36,996 nucleotides of DNA from Acidobacteriota bacterium (GTDB lineage: Bacteria; Acidobacteriota; UBA4820; DSQY01): assembly GCA_040752915.1 (NCBI GenBank), contig JBFMHB010000030.1:1-36996 (forward strand), given 5' to 3'. The notes under the pieces were generated by a model. It worked only from the letters and a program-made list of their open reading frames with translations, was not told the origin of the DNA and did no database searches. The translations under genes were made by a program, and so were the position numbers. This document shows positions 22,273 through 30,351 of this stretch, in pieces (within the stretch, counting starts at the first letter, position 1; each line of letters starts with the position of its first letter).

Positions 22273-23157
22273 ATGCGCGTTCGAAAGGCCGTGATTCCCG
22301 CGGCGGGGTTGGGCACACGGTTCCTGCCGGCCACGAAAGCGTCCCCCAAGGAGATGCTCCCCATCGTGGACAAGCCGGTCATCCAGTACGTGGTGGAGGA
22401 GGCGGCGGCGGCGGGCATCGAGTCCATTCTCATCGTGACGGGCCGCGGCAAGGGGGCTCTGGAGGACCACTTCGACGTCTCCTTCGAACTCGAGCGCGTG
22501 CTCGAAGCCCGCGGAAAGACCGAGGACCTGCGCGCCATCCGGGCCATCTCGGACCTCGCGGAGATTTCCTTCGTCCGACAGCGGGAGGCCCTGGGGCTCG
22601 GCCATGCCGTTCTCTGCGCGCGGACCTGGGCAGGGAACGAGCCCTTCGCCGTGTTCCTCGGGGACGACATTGTCGTATCGGACACGCCCTGCATGCGCCA
22701 GATGCTGGACGTCTTCGAGAGCACTCGGGCCAGCGTCCTGGGAGTCATCGAGGTGGACCGGAGTCAGACCGACAAGTACGGCATCGTGGCGGGCCAGACG
22801 GTGGGGGACAGGCTGCTCGCCGTCACGGACGTCGTGGAAAAGCCCGCTCCGGACGTGGCGCCTTCCCTGACGGCGGTGGTGGGCCGGTACGTCTTCACGC
22901 CCTCCATCTTCGAGGAACTGGCCGTCACGGGCCCGGGCGCCGGCGGTGAGATCCAGCTCACGGACGCGGTTCGGGCCCTCCTGAAGCGGGAGAAGGTCTA
23001 TGCGTACCGGTTCGAGGGGCGGCGGTACGACACGGGCGACCGCCTCGGTTTCCTGCAGGCCACGGTGGAGATGGCCCTGGCGCGGCCCGACCTCAGGGCG
23101 CCCTTCGCCCGGTTCGTCCGAGAAGTGGCTGCCTCTCTGGAGAAGAAACCGTCGTGA
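22273..23157 (+). CDS. galU: UTP-glucose-1-phosphate uridylyltransferase
   Basis: A 294-residue nucleotidyltransferase making UDP-glucose for LPS core, exopolysaccharide and glycolipid synthesis. It has the N-terminal PAAGLGTRFLPATKASPKEM with the uridylyl-binding loop, LPIVDKPVIQYVVEEA, QREALGLGHAVLCA, VFLGDDIV (metal-binding Asp), GGEIQLTDA and the terminal YDTGDRLGFLQATVEMAL. The length is typical. A strong GAGGAGGAG precedes the ATG. The stop overlaps the GTG of the M23 gene as GTGA (23154-23157), so the two are translationally coupled. Confidence 0.95.
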   Translation: MRVRKAVIPAAGLGTRFLPATKASPKEMLPIVDKPVIQYVVEEAAAAGIESILIVTGRGKGALEDHFDVSFELERVLEARGKTEDLRAIRAISDLAEISFVRQREALGLGHAVLCARTWAGNEPFAVFLGDDIVVSDTPCMRQMLDVFESTRASVLGVIEVDRSQTDKYGIVAGQTVGDRLLAVTDVVEKPAPDVAPSLTAVVGRYVFTPSIFEELAVTGPGAGGEIQLTDAVRALLKREKVYAYRFEGRRYDTGDRLGFLQATVEMALARPDLRAPFARFVREVAASLEKKPS

Positions 23158-25028
23158 AGACGACCCCGCGCGTGCTTCTCCTGCTGATCCTGGCGGGGGC
23201 CGCGGCGGGCCTTACCCTCCAGGCCACGGCCCCTCCGGCCTTGAGGACGCCCCTCCCCTTCTTCGACGGGTGCACATCCTCCTTCGGCGAATACCGCCGA
23301 ACGCACTTCCACGGGGGGATCGACTTTCCGACGCGACGCACCGTGGGCTGGCCCTGCGTGGCCGTGGCCGACGGCAAGGTGGTCCGCATCCGGCGCGAGG
23401 CGGGGGGATACGGCCGCGTCCTCTACCTCCAGCTCGACGACGGGCGGATGGCGGTATACGGCCACGTGTGCCGCTTCGAAAACGCCCGCCTTGGCCTGGA
23501 GGACCGCCTGCTGGAGGCCTGTCGCAAGAAGGAGACATCCTTCCCCGGCGACGTGTGGCTGGACCCCCCGCCGCGGGTGAAGGCCGGCCAGACGGTGGCG
23601 TATTCGGGGGACCTCGGCGTGGGCTCCGCCCACCTCCATCTGGAAATCCGGCGGGGGGACGACCTCCTGGACCCCTTCCTTGAAGGGATGCCCCTTCCTT
23701 CCGGGCTGACGCCTCCGCAGATCGTCGGGATCGTGGTCGAGCCGCTCGGTCCCGAGAGCTTCGTGGAGGGCTCCTTCTCGCCTCGCTTCTACGCGGCGCG
23801 GCCTGGAAAGGGCGGGGCGGCAACCTTCGGACCCGCCGAGGTGACGGGGCCCGTGGAGGCCTATGCGGTGGTGAAGGACCATCTCGGCGTGGCGCAGAAC
23901 GCCGTCGGAGTACCCCTCCTTTCGGCCTCCCTCGACGGTCAACCCATCTTCACCATGGACCTGGCTTCCATCAGCCTCGCCCACTACAAGGACTCGCCGC
24001 TCCTCTTTTCGCCGGACCAGGAGAGGGGAGGCGCCGCGGCCTACCGCCTTCGGAGACTGCCCGCCTTCCGCGTGGCGGGGGTGAGCGGGGAGGGCATCCC
24101 ATCCGGCCTGCCGCCGGGGGACCACGCCCTTTCGATCCATGCCGGAGGGCGTCCGGGGCGATCGGCCTCGGCCTCCGGCACCCTCCGCGTGCGGGCCGGT
24201 CCCGGCGCGGAAACGCGGCTTTCCCTTCCGGGCTCGGGGTACGTCCTGAGGGAAGTGGAGGTGGTTTCCGCCGGAATCCGCCTCCGCCTGGAACGCGGCT
24301 CCTCCCAGGGAACCACGCCCCTTCTTCTGGGGGCTTCTCCGGTGCGGGGCCTCCGGGTCCTCTCCGGCCGGTCGGCCTCGGTGGAAGCCCTCATCCCGCG
24401 CGAATCGCTGCCCGCTCAGGGCGCGCCTCTGGTCCTGGGGGAGGCGCCCACGGGATGGATCGCCGCCGCCGGACCCGGAAAAGCCACGTCGGGACCGGTC
24501 GGGCTGGAGATCCCCGAGGGGGCCGTGGGCATATTGAGGCCGCGCCGCGACGGCTTCCGGCCGGGCACCGCCTTCGAGTTGAGAGTCGGCCCGCACGCCC
24601 CGGCGCTTCGCGCCTTGGTGACCTATCCCGGAGTGGAGCCCGGAGGCGGGCTGGGTGTCTGGAGGGACCGGCTTTTCCTGGACAACTGGACGGGCAAGGC
24701 CGTGCCCTTCCGCGGCAACGGGGTATACGGCCTGAGGGAGGACCGGCGGCCTCCCGTGTGGGGAAAGCCCAGAGTGGGACGGATCCCGAACCAGGGCGAC
24801 CCACAGCTCGTGCTTCCCCTCTCCGACGCGGAAACGGGACCGGACGCGAGGAGCCTCGCCCTCCTTCTCGACGGCCAGACCGCCTTCGCCGATTGGGATC
24901 CGGATTCGGGGGAGGCGCGCGTGGACCTTTCCCGGGTGCCGCCCGGAACCCACACCGTGTCGGGGCGGGTGCGCGACTACGCGGGAAATGGGGCCGAACT
25001 TCCCCCCTCCCGCTTCCTCATCAAGTAG
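23154..25028 (+). CDS. Exported M23-type (LytM) endopeptidase homologue with large C-terminal beta region
   Basis: A 624-residue protein with an N-terminal signal peptide (LLLLILAGAAAGLTLQA). The M23 domain (about 35-175) keeps the zinc-binding H53 and D57 in HFHGGIDF and the HLH pair H160/H162 in GSAHLHLEI, with YGHV in between. The metal site therefore looks intact, consistent with peptidoglycan peptide cleavage. An insertion of about 35 residues (105-142) separates YGHV from the KAGQTVAYSGD segment. The remaining ~450 residues are Gly/Pro-rich and probably several beta-sandwich modules, some Ig/bacterial-surface-like (HTVSGRVRDYAGNGAELP near the end). They may bind envelope or substrate. 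The GTG start overlaps the galU stop by four bases. The ankyrin gene starts 27 bases downstream. Confidence 0.88.
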   Translation: MKTTPRVLLLLILAGAAAGLTLQATAPPALRTPLPFFDGCTSSFGEYRRTHFHGGIDFPTRRTVGWPCVAVADGKVVRIRREAGGYGRVLYLQLDDGRMAVYGHVCRFENARLGLEDRLLEACRKKETSFPGDVWLDPPPRVKAGQTVAYSGDLGVGSAHLHLEIRRGDDLLDPFLEGMPLPSGLTPPQIVGIVVEPLGPESFVEGSFSPRFYAARPGKGGAATFGPAEVTGPVEAYAVVKDHLGVAQNAVGVPLLSASLDGQPIFTMDLASISLAHYKDSPLLFSPDQERGGAAAYRLRRLPAFRVAGVSGEGIPSGLPPGDHALSIHAGGRPGRSASASGTLRVRAGPGAETRLSLPGSGYVLREVEVVSAGIRLRLERGSSQGTTPLLLGASPVRGLRVLSGRSASVEALIPRESLPAQGAPLVLGEAPTGWIAAAGPGKATSGPVGLEIPEGAVGILRPRRDGFRPGTAFELRVGPHAPALRALVTYPGVEPGGGLGVWRDRLFLDNWTGKAVPFRGNGVYGLREDRRPPVWGKPRVGRIPNQGDPQLVLPLSDAETGPDARSLALLLDGQTAFADWDPDSGEARVDLSRVPPGTHTVSGRVRDYAGNGAELPPSRFLIK

Positions 25029-25055
25029 GCCCCGCGGCGTGCTAGACTGACGGTC

Positions 25056-28000
25056 ATGATGCGCACGCGGGGGGGGCTCCGGGTTCTGGTTCCCGTCCTG
25101 TTGGCCGCCGCGCTGGGGGCGGCGCCGGCGGCCCAGGAGTGGGAGGATCCGGCCCACCCGACTCTCCTTCAGGCCGTCCATCAGGGAAACGCGGCCACCG
25201 TCAAGAACCTCCTCGAATCCGGCGCCGACCCCGAGGGACCGGGCTTTCCGTTCGCACCCCCCGCCTTGTGGGCCGCGCGAAACGGCCGCGAGGACATCCT
25301 GCGCCTTCTGGTGGCAAAGGGCGCGGATCCAAGAGGAAAGGGGATCCTGCGCCTTGACCCTCCGGACCAGGGTTTTTACGGGAACACCCTGGGCGCCGCC
25401 GCCGGTGAGGGCCACCTGGGGGTCGTCCGGTACCTGATCGAAACCTGCCGGGTCCCCGTCGACGACCGGGAAATCGTGGAGGACGGGACGGAGACGGGTT
25501 GGACGGCGCTCATGTGGGCCGCCTCCGCGGGGCGCGCCGACGTCTGCGCCTACCTTCTGACCCAGGGCGCCTCCCCCGCCGCCACCGACGGGCAAGGCCT
25601 CACGGCTCTCCACCAGGCGGCCCACCGCGGCCGCGCCGAGGTGTGCCGACTTCTCCTCCAGGCGGGCGCCGACCCGAAATCGAGGAACCGCGAGGGGTTC
25701 CTTCCCCTTCACCTGGCGGCGGCCTCCTCCGACCTGGACACCCTGCGGCTCCTTCTGGAGCGCTCCCCCGACGTCAATGCCACCTCCGCGGAAGGGGTCC
25801 GCCCGCTCCACACGGCCGCCGCGGACGGGTCGCCCGAAGCCGTCGCGGCCCTCCTGGCGGCCAAGGCCGACGTCCGGGCGAAGAACGACAACGGCTGGAC
25901 GGCCCTCCACTTCGCCGCCCGGAGGGGACACGCGGCCCTCTGCTCGATCTTGCTGCAGGCGGGAGCGGATCCCGACGCCCGGACACGCACGGGGGAGACG
26001 GCCCTCCACTGGGCGGTTCACGCCGGGAGCAAGGAGGCCGTGGCGGTCCTCCTCCTCGGCGGAGCCTCCCTCCACGCCGAGAGCGGAGACGGATACACCC
26101 CCCTGCACGTGGCGGCCCTGGTGGGCCAGCGGGAGATCGCCGACCTGCTCCTGTCCCGGGGAGCCCGGCTCAAGGCGCGCACCGCCGAGGGGTTCACCCC
26201 CCTCCACCTGGCGGCCATGGCCGGGCACAAGGAAGCCTGCGAGCATCTCCTCGTCCAGGGTGCCGGCGTGGGTGACCGGGACCTGGACGACTGGACGCCT
26301 CTCCACTGGGCCTGCTTCCACGCCAAGGACGAGGTGGTTTCTCTGATGCTCGCATGGGGTTCGGACCCGGACGCCCCCAACGTCTCGGGCGATACGCCCC
26401 TGCACCTGGCGGCATCGGCCAACGACGCCGAAATCTGTTCGGCGCTGCTGGCCCGGGGCGCCTCCACCGCCGCGCGCAACATCCGCCAGGAGACTCCCCT
26501 GGGGAGGGCCCTCCGGCTGGGCCGATTCGCCGCCGTGGAGGCCCTGAGAAAGGGAGGCGCCCGGCTGGGCTCCGGGGACGTGGACGGCGCCGCGGGGCCC
26601 TTCGGACTGCCCCTTCTGATCTGGGCGGCGGCCACTCGAAACACCGAAAGTCTGGCGGATATCCTGGCCCTCGGGGCCAACCCCGACGTCCGGGACGAAC
26701 AGGGCCGGACGGCCCTGCACTTCGCGGTGGAGGCGGACGCCCCGGAGATTCGGGATCTCCTTCTCGATGCGGGGGCCGACCCCAACGTGCGGGACCGAGA
26801 GGGGCGCACGCCCCTCCACGAAGCGGCATCCACGGGAAGAGCGGAGTCGGTGCGGAGGCTCCTGGACGCCGGGGCCTCCCACTCCCCGGCCACGGAGGGG
26901 GCCGGCGAGACCCCCCTGCATCTCGCTCTCTCCGTGGGATCCCCCGAGACGGTTCGAGTCCTTCTGGAGGCGGGGGCGGACCCGAGCGAGGCCGATTCGC
27001 AGGGACGCACCGCCCTCCATTACGCCGCCGCCTCGGGAGAGACCGAAACCCTTGGGCTACTCCTGGCGCGGGGCGCCGACGTATCGGCCCGGGACAAGGA
27101 CGGGCGGACGGCTCTGCACGCCGCCGCGGGCTCCGGGGCCACGGAAGCGGCCCTGCGCCTGTTGGCGGCGGGAGCGGACGTGTCCGCCGAAACGGCAGAC
27201 GGGGCCACTCCCCTCACGGCGGCCGTGGAACGGGGCCATTCCGAAACGGCCGAGGTCTTGAGAGGCCGGGGCGCTGTTCTGGGAAGACCCATCGAGGCGG
27301 AGCTGTTGAAGGCCGTGCGCAGCGGGGAGCGGGAGGAGGTCCGGCGGCTCCTGAAGGCCGGCGCGAATCCGGACGCGGCCGATTTCGACGGAAACACCGC
27401 ATTGGCCCTTTCGGTGGATCTGGGGGACGGTGAGATGGCGGCCTCCCTCCTGGCCGCCGGGGCCTCCCCGGACGGGACAGGCGGCGGCGTGACCCCGCCC
27501 CTGGTCCTGGCCGCCGATTCGGGTGACCGGAGATTGCTGGCCCTTCTGTTGGACGCCGGAGCCGACCCCTCGCGCTCCGCTCCGCCCGAGCGTCGCACCG
27601 CCCTCCACGCCGCCGTGGCCCTGGGCCGGAAGGACCTGGTTCTGAGGCTTCTGGAGTCGGCCGCCGATCCCAACGTTTCGGACGGGGAGGGGCGAACCCC
27701 CCTCTTCGAGGCCTCCGAGGGATTTCGAGGCGGACTGGCCGGACTCCTCCTCGAGCGGGGCGCCGACCCGGCCGCACGGGATCGGGAAGGGCGGACTCCC
27801 CTCCACGCGGCCATTCTGAGGAGGGACGCGCGCCTCGCCCAGCTCCTGATCGACGGGGGGGCGGACCCGAACGCACGGGATGAAAAGGGCGACACGCCAC
27901 TTCACGCGGCCGTCCGCCGCCAGCTCGCCCCGGCGGTGGCCTCCCTTCTGGAAAAGGGGGCGGACACGCATTTGAGAAACGCGGACGGGTTCACGCCCCT

Positions 28001-28100
28001 GGGGCTCGCCTTCGACCTGGGCGACCGCCATATGGCGGACCTGCTGAGAAAAAGGGACGGGACTTTGGGACGATGGGTTCTTCCCGGCGAGGTGCGCTGA
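25056..28100 (+). CDS. Giant exported ankyrin-repeat protein (about 29 repeats)
   Basis: A 1014-residue protein with a signal peptide (RVLVPVLLAAALGAAPAAQE), followed almost entirely by ankyrin repeats from about 35 to 1005. I count roughly 29 units of about 33 residues, most with the canonical core TALHxAA/TPLHxAA, a helix and LLxxGADPNxRD. A few units are degenerate: the third has an insertion, the 14th lacks TPLH, and the 21st-22nd form a break. No enzymatic domain is visible. It should form a long superhelical binding scaffold in the periplasm or outside the cell. The cluster galU, M23 protein, ankyrin suggests an envelope role. A TAGACT -10-like sequence lies at 25043-25048, but no good Shine-Dalgarno precedes the ATG. 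Long antisense frames here are GC artefacts. Confidence 0.92.
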   Translation: MMRTRGGLRVLVPVLLAAALGAAPAAQEWEDPAHPTLLQAVHQGNAATVKNLLESGADPEGPGFPFAPPALWAARNGREDILRLLVAKGADPRGKGILRLDPPDQGFYGNTLGAAAGEGHLGVVRYLIETCRVPVDDREIVEDGTETGWTALMWAASAGRADVCAYLLTQGASPAATDGQGLTALHQAAHRGRAEVCRLLLQAGADPKSRNREGFLPLHLAAASSDLDTLRLLLERSPDVNATSAEGVRPLHTAAADGSPEAVAALLAAKADVRAKNDNGWTALHFAARRGHAALCSILLQAGADPDARTRTGETALHWAVHAGSKEAVAVLLLGGASLHAESGDGYTPLHVAALVGQREIADLLLSRGARLKARTAEGFTPLHLAAMAGHKEACEHLLVQGAGVGDRDLDDWTPLHWACFHAKDEVVSLMLAWGSDPDAPNVSGDTPLHLAASANDAEICSALLARGASTAARNIRQETPLGRALRLGRFAAVEALRKGGARLGSGDVDGAAGPFGLPLLIWAAATRNTESLADILALGANPDVRDEQGRTALHFAVEADAPEIRDLLLDAGADPNVRDREGRTPLHEAASTGRAESVRRLLDAGASHSPATEGAGETPLHLALSVGSPETVRVLLEAGADPSEADSQGRTALHYAAASGETETLGLLLARGADVSARDKDGRTALHAAAGSGATEAALRLLAAGADVSAETADGATPLTAAVERGHSETAEVLRGRGAVLGRPIEAELLKAVRSGEREEVRRLLKAGANPDAADFDGNTALALSVDLGDGEMAASLLAAGASPDGTGGGVTPPLVLAADSGDRRLLALLLDAGADPSRSAPPERRTALHAAVALGRKDLVLRLLESAADPNVSDGEGRTPLFEASEGFRGGLAGLLLERGADPAARDREGRTPLHAAILRRDARLAQLLIDGGADPNARDEKGDTPLHAAVRRQLAPAVASLLEKGADTHLRNADGFTPLGLAFDLGDRHMADLLRKRDGTLGRWVLPGEVR

Positions 28101-28136
28101 GACCGGTGGGCGCCAGCGAAGGGCCGATCCTTGTCC

Positions 28137-29066
28137 CTAGGCCCCCCCCGCCTCCACCCTCGAATTCCTCCGGGCCAGGGTCACCCGGTTCCGGCCGGCG
28201 TTCTTGCTGGCGTAGAGCGCCTCATCGGCGCGCTTCAGGAGTTCGCCGGCTTCCTCCCCCGGGGAAGCGGAGGCGGCCCCCACGGAGAGGGTCACCGAGA
28301 CCCGGCGCCCGGCTATTTCCAGATTCGAGCTCTCCACGAGAAACCGGAATTTCTCCCCCGCGGCCCGAAGCCCCGCCGGTGAAACGTTTTTTACGACGGC
28401 GAGAAACTCCTCGCCTCCCCACCGACCCACGAGGTCGAAGGAGCGGGAGGCCGACGCCAAGGTGCGGGCCGTCATGCGGAGAACCCGGTCGCCCGCCTCG
28501 TGGCCGAACCCGTCGTTGATCTCCTTGAACCGGTCCAGGTCCATCATGAGGACGCCGAAGGGCCAGCCGAAGCGGTTGAGCTCATTGAGGGCCGCGTCGA
28601 GACCCATCTCGGCGAAGCGGCGGTTGGGAAGCTCCGTAAGGGGGTCCAGGTAGGCCAGCCTCTCCAGGACCTTCACCTGTTCGAGGGCGGCGACGCGGGA
28701 GGTGTGCTCCGTGAAGACCTCCACGGCGCCCGTCACGGCGCCGTCGGACCCGAAGATGGGCGCCGTTCTCACGAGGACGGGCACGCGGTGGCCGTCCCGG
28801 TGGTGGAGGTAGACTTCGGTCTCCCTGGAGGCACGATCGGCCATGGTCCGCGCCAGGGGGCAAGCCCCCGTGCAGAGCGCGCACCCCTCCAGATCCACGT
28901 GGGCCAGGAGGTTGTCCATGCACCGATGGCCCAGGACCTCCGCCGCGGAGTACCCGGTGATGCGCTCCGCGCCGCGGTTCCAATAGGTGATGCGCCTTTC
29001 CCGGTCCACGAAGTAGACGCCGTCATACAGGTTGTCGAGAAGAGTCTTGTAAAAGCTCGGATCCAC
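28137..29066 (-). CDS. PAS-GGDEF diguanylate cyclase
   Basis: A 309-residue soluble protein. An N-terminal PAS domain (about 3-125) carries four cysteines, C49, C62, C65 and C69, in the pattern C-x12-C-x2-C-x3-C. A short linker leads to the GGDEF domain (about 138-300). It has LDPLTELPNRR, the metal site MMDLDRFKEIND, the catalytic loop GGEEF (217-221), and an allosteric inhibitory site RSFD five residues before it. Synthesis of cyclic di-GMP with product inhibition is therefore likely. GTG 29066 is chosen because GGGGGAG lies just upstream. An in-frame TTG at 29105 would add 13 residues with no ribosome site. It is the last gene of a minus-strand series after the exchanger. Confidence 0.9.
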   Translation of the reverse strand: MDPSFYKTLLDNLYDGVYFVDRERRITYWNRGAERITGYSAAEVLGHRCMDNLLAHVDLEGCALCTGACPLARTMADRASRETEVYLHHRDGHRVPVLVRTAPIFGSDGAVTGAVEVFTEHTSRVAALEQVKVLERLAYLDPLTELPNRRFAEMGLDAALNELNRFGWPFGVLMMDLDRFKEINDGFGHEAGDRVLRMTARTLASASRSFDLVGRWGGEEFLAVVKNVSPAGLRAAGEKFRFLVESSNLEIAGRRVSVTLSVGAASASPGEEAGELLKRADEALYASKNAGRNRVTLARRNSRVEAGGA

Positions 29067-29139
29067 TCGAGACTCCCCCGCCCCAGCGGAGCGGCCCACT
29101 GGCAAAACGCCGCGGAGGGCGCCCCTTCTTCCCGCGGAC

Positions 29140-30327
29140 TCAGCCCCGCTTCAGCACCCTCTCCCGAAAGAGCCTTCCGAACTCGATGAAGGCCGCCGGG
29201 CGCTCGTAGCGCATGAGCCACCTCAGCACCTCATAGCAGACCCAGGCCAAATAGAGGATCGTGACCTCCTCCCTCAGCGAGGGGATGAAGAACTGGGCCG
29301 CGAAGAGGGCGAAGAGGACCAGGGCCTCGTGCCAGGCCAAGGCCATGTTGACGAGGAGGCAGGCGGCGAAGGCCGACTGGGCCAGAGTCAGAAAGATCTC
29401 CAACCGCTGGGCGTGGTCGAAGGGGATGGGCTCCACGTGTCCCGCGGAGAGCGCGTACACGAAGGGGATCATGGCCGCGAGCATGGTCCACTGGTTGATG
29501 TTCGAGGAGACCATGTTCATGAGCGCCATGGGCGCGCCGGTGATCCGCCGGGCCCAGTAGAAGGCCGACAGCTTCTCCGGAAACTCGCTCAGGAAGGGAG
29601 CCACCCACTGGACGAACACGTACTGGGAGACCCCCAGGGAAAGGGCCATGGCCAGCAGGGAGTGGAGGAAGGGCTCGGCCGTGAAGTAGATGAGGACAGC
29701 CCCGCCGATGAACAGGAACCCGATGGTCAGGTTCCGCCTCCAGGGGGCCATGACCACGATCTTCCGTATGGGCCACTCCTCGCCCTCGGGATCCTCGAGC
29801 TCCTTGGGCGGGATGCGGTTCAGGACGAACATGTACACCGCGTAGATGCCCGTCAGGATGATCCCGTCCCAGATGGAGAGACGGCTCTTGAGCCCGACGA
29901 CCGTGAAATACAGGACACCGGCCAGGAGGCCCATGACCTCCACGCTGTGCTCCGGCTCCAGGCGGATGACGTTGAGGGGCCTTCCGTACTTTCGGCGGTG
30001 GAAGACGGCCGCCGTAGCGTAAATCATGGGCCACCCGAGACCCACGAGGAGCCGGACGGCCCCGGTGAAGTTGGCCGACACCAGGTGGATGCCGTCGGGA
30101 GTGCGGGGGGCCTGCCACGCGATGACGGCCTCCACCGCGAATTCGGGAAGGGTCTGGACCCAGGCCAGGATGGCCAGGGAAAGGCCTTGCGACATGAAAA
30201 ACTGGGCCGACTCGGCGGCCCAGGCGATCATGAAGGCGCTTCCGACAATGGAGGGGAAGGTCCACAACGCCTGCAGGGCGCTCCCCTTGGCGGCGGCGGC
30301 CGCCGCCGCTCCCGACAGGATCTTCAT
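29140..30327 (-). CDS. Sodium/calcium exchanger-like membrane protein
   Basis: A 395-residue inner-membrane protein with about ten hydrophobic segments. Two inverted alpha-repeat-like blocks are visible: QTLPEFAVEAVIAW with VSANFTGAVRLLVGLGWP (about 58-100), and SEFPEKLSAFYWARR with MALMNMVSSNINQWTML (about 247-283). The acidic residue after Pro and the S/N-rich second helix match the CaCA ion-binding pattern. The family is probably Na_Ca_ex (PF01699), though divergent, and the ion is unknown. A charged cytoplasmic loop (about 172-200) separates the halves. The ATG is preceded by GAGG. The gene begins 24 bases after the protease stop, so the two are likely co-transcribed. Confidence 0.78.
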   Translation of the reverse strand: MKILSGAAAAAAAKGSALQALWTFPSIVGSAFMIAWAAESAQFFMSQGLSLAILAWVQTLPEFAVEAVIAWQAPRTPDGIHLVSANFTGAVRLLVGLGWPMIYATAAVFHRRKYGRPLNVIRLEPEHSVEVMGLLAGVLYFTVVGLKSRLSIWDGIILTGIYAVYMFVLNRIPPKELEDPEGEEWPIRKIVVMAPWRRNLTIGFLFIGGAVLIYFTAEPFLHSLLAMALSLGVSQYVFVQWVAPFLSEFPEKLSAFYWARRITGAPMALMNMVSSNINQWTMLAAMIPFVYALSAGHVEPIPFDHAQRLEIFLTLAQSAFAACLLVNMALAWHEALVLFALFAAQFFIPSLREEVTILYLAWVCYEVLRWLMRYERPAAFIEFGRLFRERVLKRG

Positions 30328-30351
30328 GGAAGCCTCATCCGAAAGCGCCGC

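Noticed and set aside
22998-27020. A 1340-codon open frame on the minus strand
   Set aside because: It is antisense to galU, the M23 gene and the ankyrin gene, all with clear families. Its translation is Gly/Arg/Val-rich without motifs. It is a high-GC artefact.
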